Assembly: GCA_934444365.1 (NCBI GenBank)
Contig: CAKSCM010000003.1
Location: 124,001-188,000, forward strand
Direction: 5' to 3'
DNA length: 64,000 nucleotides
Origin: an uncultured Eubacteriales bacterium
GTDB taxonomy: Bacteria > Bacillota > Clostridia > Oscillospirales > Acutalibacteraceae
Every line of letters starts with the position of its first letter. Position 1 is the first letter of the stretch. Shown here piece by piece: positions 59,244-64,000 of this stretch. The notes under the pieces are model-generated. The model did not search any database and was not told the DNA's origin. It was given only the letters and a program-made list of their open reading frames with translations. A program made the translations under genes and the position numbers.

Positions 59244-59561
59244 ATGAAAATAGAGTCCAGCGACGGTACCGTGACGGTCTTTTTAGATGGCGAAATAGAT
59301 CATCACAGTGCCAAAGCAATACGCGAGGAGATCGACAACGAAATACAAACCGCCGAAGCCAAGCTTTTGATTCTCGACTTTCGCGACGTTACCTTTATGG
59401 ATAGCTCGGGAATCGGTCTCGTAATGGGCAGATACCGGCTTATGAGCATGAATTCCGGCCATGTTGAGGTTATTAATACCTCGCCGCAGATATACAAGGT
59501 CATGAGAATAGCCGGTCTTGACCGTCTGGCAAGTATAGAAAAAACCGCAAAAGCACAGTAA
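59244..59561 (+). CDS. spoIIAA: Anti-sigma F factor antagonist
   Basis: STAS-domain anti-anti-sigma factor, 105 residues. The phosphorylatable Ser lies in MDSSGIGLVMGRY (S55 by alignment to the Bacillus motif). When dephosphorylated it displaces SigF from SpoIIAB in the forespore. First gene of spoIIA, with a GGATGTGG ribosome site. Confidence 0.96.
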   Translation: MKIESSDGTVTVFLDGEIDHHSAKAIREEIDNEIQTAEAKLLILDFRDVTFMDSSGIGLVMGRYRLMSMNSGHVEVINTSPQIYKVMRIAGLDRLASIEKTAKAQ

Positions 59562-59577
59562 ATAAGAGGTGAAAAAT

Positions 59578-60009
59578 ATGAAGGCGTTTAACGAAGTGAA
59601 ACTTGTAATACCGTCTCGTTCGTCCAACGAAGCTTATGCAAGGGTTGCGGTTTCGTCCTTTGTCGCACAGCTTGACCCAACCCTCGACGAAATAAACGAT
59701 ATAAAAACCGCCGTTTCGGAGGCCGTTACCAACTGCATAGTTCACGCTTACAGGGATTATATAGGGCTTATATACATAACCGTAAGCGTTTTTGAGGATG
59801 CGAGGGTAAGAATCAAGGTAAGGGACAACGGCTGCGGAATACCCGATATCGACAAGGCGATGGAGCCGCTTTATACGACCGCCGGAGGAGAAAGAGCGGG
59901 GCTCGGTTTTGCCGTTATGCAAAGCTTTACCGACCGGTTAAAGGTGCGCTCCACCGTCGGCAAGGGGACGACGGTAATCATGGAAAAAACCATAAAACGG
60001 CGTTTTTGA
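59578..60009 (+). CDS. spoIIAB: Anti-sigma F factor (SpoIIAB)
   Basis: GHKL-type serine kinase, 143 residues, that holds SigF inactive and phosphorylates SpoIIAA. Motifs: SEAVTNCIVHAY (N box), DNGCGIPD (G1) and GLGFAVM (G2). ATG 59578 follows AGAGGTGA; the frame is open to GTG 59569. Ends 1 nt before sigF. Confidence 0.96.
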   Translation: MKAFNEVKLVIPSRSSNEAYARVAVSSFVAQLDPTLDEINDIKTAVSEAVTNCIVHAYRDYIGLIYITVSVFEDARVRIKVRDNGCGIPDIDKAMEPLYTTAGGERAGLGFAVMQSFTDRLKVRSTVGKGTTVIMEKTIKRRF

Positions 60010-60010
60010 T

Positions 60011-60667
60011 ATGAATACTGCGGACAGGCTTGTTGAAGAAAATTTAAATCTGGTACACTATTGCTGTCATAAACTGAAGGTAAGGCCCTCCGATTACGAG
60101 GATATGTATCAGACCGGATGCTTGGGACTTGTAAAGGCGGCTAAGAATTTTGACGAGTCGAGAGGGGTTGTTTTTTCTACCTATGCCGTACCGGTAATAT
60201 TCGGCGAGATCAAAAGGGTGTACAGGGATTCGTCGCCGGTAAAGCTCGGGAGAAGCCTTAAGGCCCTTTCGAATTCGGTGCAAAAGGTGTCGCAGGAGTT
60301 GGCCGTAAAGCTCGGCCGTGAGCCGACGGTGGGCGAAATAGCAAAAGAAATGCAGCTCAGCCGAGAGGAGGTCAGCGAGGCGATATGTGCGGCGCAAAGC
60401 ATTATATCGCTTACGGCTTCGGGGGAGGATGGCGAGGTACAGTTCGACATTCCTACCGAATCCCACGAGGAGGAGGTTTGCAGCAGACTGTCGCTCTCTA
60501 AAGCCATATCCGAGCTGCCGGAACGCGAGAAAAAATTAGTGGTGATGAGGTATTTCCGTCACAAAACCCAGAATCAGACCGCAAAGGTGCTGGGAATGAC
60601 CCAGGTTCAGGTGTCAAGACTCGAAAAAAAGATAATGGTGGTTATAAGAGGGAAAATGACCGGATAA
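60011..60667 (+). CDS. sigF: RNA polymerase sigma-F factor
   Basis: First forespore-specific sigma factor, 218 residues, with regions 2 (YEDMYQTGCLGLVKAAKNFDESRG), 3 and 4 (QNQTAKVLGMTQVQVSRLEKKI). Translationally close to spoIIAB. Confidence 0.95.
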   Translation: MNTADRLVEENLNLVHYCCHKLKVRPSDYEDMYQTGCLGLVKAAKNFDESRGVVFSTYAVPVIFGEIKRVYRDSSPVKLGRSLKALSNSVQKVSQELAVKLGREPTVGEIAKEMQLSREEVSEAICAAQSIISLTASGEDGEVQFDIPTESHEEEVCSRLSLSKAISELPEREKKLVVMRYFRHKTQNQTAKVLGMTQVQVSRLEKKIMVVIRGKMTG

Positions 60668-60729
60668 TAAACGGCACGTATAATGCACAAAAGCGGTCAG
60701 CTGTTTTTCTTTAAAAAAAGCTGATTTCA

Positions 60730-60988
60730 TTTTGTTTCGGAAACCACCGGCTATGCCGGTGGAGGCATCCCGTAAAAAAAGCTTTAGCTTCAAGCATCGA
60801 GCGAAGCGAGTCGAGAATAACAATCCAAAAAATTCGTATGCACTCGATAAAAACGCCTGATGCCCGTTTACGGGCGGCGGGGCATTTGATGCAAGTGAAA
60901 AATCATTCAGTGCATCTTTAGATGCCAGCCGGTAAAAAGCCATTCTAGGGCTTAATCAAGCCGCCGGCTTAGCCGGCGGTCATGACTT
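60730..60988 (+). mobile_element. 259-bp repeat, copy 2
   Basis: Second copy of the element at 27171-27429, same orientation, one substitution (A at 60942). It lies 62 nt after sigF, between that gene and a downstream terminator. The flanks differ completely from copy 1, so boundaries are defined to within a base or two. Shared terminal T/G bases at the left could be part of the target or the element. Confidence 0.75.
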
Positions 60989-61070
60989 GCGATGAGGTAT
61001 GTCGCGGCTTATTGTCCGGCGGTTTTGTTTTCGGTTTTTAACGGTGATGAATTTTTGCCGGCTTTTGGCG

Positions 61071-61195
61071 TTTCGGGAGGCGTCAGCGAAGCTGACAAAA
61101 GAAAAACCGCGCCGGTAATGGGCGGCGAATGAGCGGCTTTTTGTACGGTTTTTCTTTGGTTTTTGCCCTTTTTAGGGCAAAAACGCCTCCCGAAA
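61071..61195. repeat. 125-nt four-stem palindromic element
   Basis: Four nested/adjacent stems with almost no unpaired bases between them: P1 TTTCGGGAGGCG (61071-61082) with CGCCTCCCGAAA (61184-61195); P2 TCAGC-GAA-GCTGA (61083-61095); P3 AAAGAAAAACCG (61098-61109) with CGGTTTTTCTTT (61146-61157), with an inner CGCCG/CGGCG stem; P4 TTTTTGCCC-loop-GGGCAAAAA (61160-61183). No credible gene. Could be a transposable palindrome or an RNA. The rest of 60989-61437 holds no gene either. Confidence 0.75.
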
Positions 61196-61219
61196 GGACA
61201 ATATCGGATCGTTTTTTAT

Positions 61220-61251
61220 GCGCGGTATAATTTTTTGTACCGTGCTTTTTT
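61220..61251 (+). terminator. Intrinsic terminator downstream of the four-stem element
   Basis: GCGCGGTA (61220-61227) pairs with TACCGTGC (61238-61245, one wobble), followed by TTTTTT on the plus strand only. It may end the spoIIA operon or a transcript from the element. Confidence 0.8.
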
Positions 61252-61437
61252 ATTGAGTGTTTTTTATTGAGCGTTTTGTCACGCACGGACGGACTTTTGC
61301 GGAATTTTTGTTTACCCGACCGGCGGCAAATACTTTGCAAGGTAATATATTACAAAAATGTATTTAATTTATCTTTGGTATAGATTTTAAAGCGGCGGCG
61401 TGATATAATAAAACGAGAACATATTCCGGAGGCCGTT

Positions 61438-62376
61438 ATGAACCTGTTACACATGAAATATGCCGTTGTTATTGCCCAGACAAATTCCATAAATAAGGCG
61501 GCTGAAAAGCTTTATGTCGGTCAGTCGGCGCTCAGCCGTGCGATAAAGGAGCTTGAAACGGGGCTCGGCGTTACGCTTTTTGAAAGAAGCGCAAAGGGAA
61601 TGAGCCTTACTCCCGACGGGGAGGTTTTTGTCCGGTATGCAAAAAGCGTTTTAAGACAGGTTGAAACAATAGAAAATATGTTTTCGGGAAGCTCGGGCGG
61701 AAAAAAGAGGTTTTCGATTTCGGTTCCGAGGGCGAGTTATATTGCTGATGCCTTTGCAAAATTTTCGTGCTTTATAGGCGAAAACAGCGATGTCGAGATG
61801 TTTTATAAAGAAACCAATTCGATGAGGGCTATAAAGAATATTCTGCAGGAGGATTACAAGCTCGGTATTGTAAGATATGCCGAGCTGTACGATAAATACT
61901 ACAACGATATGATGGCCGATAAAGGTCTTGTGGCGGAGTATTCGACGACCTTCAACTATGTGCTCATATTCAGTAAGGAGAGTCCGCTTGCGCTGAAAAA
62001 TGATATAACGCAGGATGATCTTAAGGGCCTTGTGGAGATTGCCCATGCCGATCCCTATGTTCCCTCGCTGCCCTTTTCCGAGGTGAAAAAAGAGGAGCTT
62101 CAGGAGAATTGCAGCCGCCGTATATTTGTATTTGAGCGAGCAAGCCAGTTTGAGCTGCTTTCTCAGAATCCGAAAACCTTTATGTGGGTGTCACCAGTTC
62201 CGGAAAACACCCTCGGGCGGTATTCTCTTATGCAGTGTCAGTGCAAGGATAATTCCCGGCGGTATAAGGATCTGCTTATCCACCGCAAGGATTATAATCT
62301 TTCGGAGATCGACCGTTTGTTCTTGGAACAGCTTATTAAATCGGGGAATGAAATGTTGAGGTGTGTGGAGAAATGA
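61438..62376 (+). CDS. LysR-family transcriptional regulator
   Basis: A 312-residue regulator with the LysR helix-turn-helix at the N-terminus (SINKAAEKLYVGQSALSRAI) and an effector-binding domain. ATG 61438 follows CGGAGG. Overlaps the phosphoesterase gene by 4 nt; the effector and targets are unknown. Confidence 0.9.
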   Translation: MNLLHMKYAVVIAQTNSINKAAEKLYVGQSALSRAIKELETGLGVTLFERSAKGMSLTPDGEVFVRYAKSVLRQVETIENMFSGSSGGKKRFSISVPRASYIADAFAKFSCFIGENSDVEMFYKETNSMRAIKNILQEDYKLGIVRYAELYDKYYNDMMADKGLVAEYSTTFNYVLIFSKESPLALKNDITQDDLKGLVEIAHADPYVPSLPFSEVKKEELQENCSRRIFVFERASQFELLSQNPKTFMWVSPVPENTLGRYSLMQCQCKDNSRRYKDLLIHRKDYNLSEIDRLFLEQLIKSGNEMLRCVEK

Positions 62377-62915
62377 AGCTTTTAATAGCGTCCGATATTC
62401 ACGGCAACGCATATTATTGCGAGAAGCTGTTAAGCGCCTTTAAAAAGGAATATGCCGGGCGCATTTTACTGCTTGGCGATATACTTTATCACGGTCCGCG
62501 CAACGATCTGCCTTTGGAATATGCACCTAAAAGGGTTGCGGCCATGCTGAATGAATACAAAAATAAAATTCTTTGCGTCCGCGGCAATTGCGAGGCCGAG
62601 GTCGATCAGATGATGCTTGATTTTCCTGTTCTGGCCGATTATGCGGTTGTTTTGTGGGAAAACAGGCTTATATATGCCACCCACGGGCATGTTTTTAATG
62701 AGAAAAAGCTGCCTCCGATATCAAAGGGGGATATCCTGCTTTGCGGACATACCCATATTCCGGCTTTGAATGTTCACGAGGATTTCATCTATATGAATCC
62801 GGGCTCGGTCTCCATTCCTAAGGAAAATAGCCGTAACGGATATATGACGGCCGAGGGCGGCTGCTTTTTGTGGAAGGATTTTTCGGGCGAAATCTTAAAA
62901 CGGTATGAGCTGTAG
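62373..62915 (+). CDS. YfcE/MJ0936-family phosphodiesterase
   Basis: A 180-residue calcineurin-like phosphoesterase with all metal motifs: SDIHGN (N-terminus), GDILYHG, GNCE, THGH and GHTH. The ATG overlaps the LysR stop (ATGA), which suggests coupled expression. Substrate unknown; YfcE-type enzymes hydrolyse small phosphodiesters. Confidence 0.9.
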   Translation: MKLLIASDIHGNAYYCEKLLSAFKKEYAGRILLLGDILYHGPRNDLPLEYAPKRVAAMLNEYKNKILCVRGNCEAEVDQMMLDFPVLADYAVVLWENRLIYATHGHVFNEKKLPPISKGDILLCGHTHIPALNVHEDFIYMNPGSVSIPKENSRNGYMTAEGGCFLWKDFSGEILKRYEL

Positions 62916-63072
62916 TGCGGCGGTGCCGTGCAGCCGCTTGGCGGCGAAGATTGGTTTTACCGGTTTTTTGCGATAACGGGCGATGTTTTTCGCTGTATTA
63001 AAACGTATGGCTTTGCATTTTTGCTGTGCGTTTTTTGACTATATATATTTAAATCGAGGTATTTTAAGAAAA

Positions 63073-64000
63073 ATGACTTCTTGCAAAACCACTTCTTGCG
63101 AAATATTTAAAAAATCCTGTTTAAGGGTTTATATATCGATCATTTTGGCTTTGACGATTTTTTGCATGTCCGGTTTGTCCGGTTGCAAAAAAACGGACGA
63201 AATGAAGGAAATACCAAGCGCTAAGAGCATTGTTTCATGGGTTCTTGCCACGGGCGGATATTCGTCACCGAGCCTTGTTTTCGGTTTGGGTGACGAGGAG
63301 TTTTCGCTCAGATTTTCTTCGATGTATCACAGCGATCCGTCGATAATTTCGGACGGAGCCTTTGCAATAGCCGAGGGAATAGCGTCGGATGAGCTGTCGG
63401 TTTTAACGGCCTCGGGAAGCACAAAAAACGATGATCTTGAAAAAATGTTTGAAGAAAGAATCAATGAGCAGATTGCCTGTTATGAGAGCTATTCGCCCGG
63501 CGACGTGGCAAAGCTCAAAAAGGCCGAATGCTTTACAAAAGGCGTTTTTACGGTGCTTATAGTGTCGGATGATCCGTCCGGCATGAAAAAGCTCGTAACC
63601 GAATTTATAGATAATCCTCAAAAATTTTCGGTAACGTCGGAAGAATCGTCCGAGGACGTTTTATCCGATGAGGTGTCGTCCGAAGACGCGAGCGTCGCCG
63701 AGGCAACGTCCGTGCAGCCGGGAACGCCGCCTATAACCGAGAGTTCGAGTGTGCAGCCGACGCCCTCCGAACAGCCCGAATCAAAGCCGGAAAGCACATA
63801 TGAGCCGGAATCATCCCAAACGCCGTATGAGGCTTATCCTGACGGGAACCGTCCGGCGAGCGAGCCGTATTTTTATGCATACGACTGCGATCTTCCCGAA
63901 AATCAGCCCGTGTCTGACGATTATTTTTCCGACGCCGTGTTTATAGGCAGCTCCCGTCTTGACGGAATACTCGCTTACGGCGGCGAACCGGCATGCGCCG
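63073..64000 (+). CDS. Lipoprotein with DUF4358-like domain and start of an SGNH-type hydrolase (3' partial)
   Basis: The frame is open from ATG 63073 to the window end (at least 309 codons). A lipoprotein signal with lipobox LSGC near residue 38 is followed by a DUF4358-like domain (about 45-190), a Ser/Pro/Glu-rich linker (about 195-265), and at the end the segment DAVFIGSSRLDGILAYGG, which resembles the first block of clostridial SGNH/GDSL hydrolases but has S in place of the usual D before SR. Looks like a surface-anchored two-domain enzyme. Activity and exact start are unproven. Confidence 0.75.
   Translation, partial: MTSCKTTSCEIFKKSCLRVYISIILALTIFCMSGLSGCKKTDEMKEIPSAKSIVSWVLATGGYSSPSLVFGLGDEEFSLRFSSMYHSDPSIISDGAFAIAEGIASDELSVLTASGSTKNDDLEKMFEERINEQIACYESYSPGDVAKLKKAECFTKGVFTVLIVSDDPSGMKKLVTEFIDNPQKFSVTSEESSEDVLSDEVSSEDASVAEATSVQPGTPPITESSSVQPTPSEQPESKPESTYEPESSQTPYEAYPDGNRPASEPYFYAYDCDLPENQPVSDDYFSDAVFIGSSRLDGILAYGGEPACA

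Noticed and set aside
61083..61340. 85-codon frame on the minus strand
   Set aside because: Lies over the four-stem element and a terminator; Lys/Arg-rich low-complexity translation with no ribosome site.

Overview
The window is a typical chromosomal stretch of a spore-forming, low-GC Gram-positive bacterium of the Clostridia, probably Oscillospirales/Ruminococcaceae-like. The evidence is the set of endospore regulators (spo0A, spoIVB, spoIIAA-spoIIAB-sigF, a sigK with a hydrophobic pro-sequence), a CIRCE-controlled hrcA-grpE-dnaK-dnaJ operon, a Gram-positive LexA box in front of a Y-family polymerase, a secreted protein with a dockerin domain, and the order relA-dtd-MBL hydrolase-hemZ. I saw no rRNA, tRNA, CRISPR array, prophage or plasmid functions.

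Layout. 1-11.4 kb is a dense plus-strand housekeeping run: relA (5' end outside the window), dtd, MBL hydrolase, hemZ, uridine-kinase-like, aminotransferase, trpS, prmA, a tRNA-type N6-adenine methyltransferase, rsmI and a membrane-anchored phosphoesterase. 11.5-19.1 kb holds two minus-strand polar amino acid ABC operons (binding protein, permease, ATPase, plus one extra gene each) around a plus-strand P-loop ATPase. 19.3-27 kb holds a small unknown gene, a pyridoxamine-kinase-like gene, the heat-shock operon and rmuC. 27-32 kb is more accessory: a 259-bp mobile repeat, a palindromic element, and a DeoR-phosphodiesterase-MFS operon divergent from a beta-helix glycosidase-like gene. 32.4-45.4 kb holds spoIVB, spo0A, an RluD-like synthase, radC, a LacI regulator, sigK, a BofC-domain protein, murC, a dockerin protein, a lipoprotein, an acyltransferase and a dinB-type polymerase. 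45.7-48 kb is feoAB. 48.4-60.7 kb holds a GHL10 protein, a cell-wall amidase, a radical SAM/DUF2344 pair, a TrpR-like regulator, a methyltransferase, valS, folC and the spoIIA operon. 60.7-64 kb holds the second copy of the mobile repeat, a compact four-stem palindromic element, a LysR-phosphoesterase pair, and a lipoprotein running off the right edge.

Themes. Several steps of the sporulation cascade are present: Spo0A (entry), SpoIIAA/AB/SigF (forespore), SpoIVB (signalling protease) and pro-SigK (late mother cell), with a BofC-like protein beside sigK. Most genes are ordinary. The least explained parts are intergenic: two 259-bp repeats differing at one base, a TIR-bounded element with a roughly 110-nt imperfect palindrome, and a 125-nt element folding into a near-perfect four-way junction. 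Many starts were moved from the longest open frame to a downstream codon with a better Shine-Dalgarno sequence; the reason is given in each entry.
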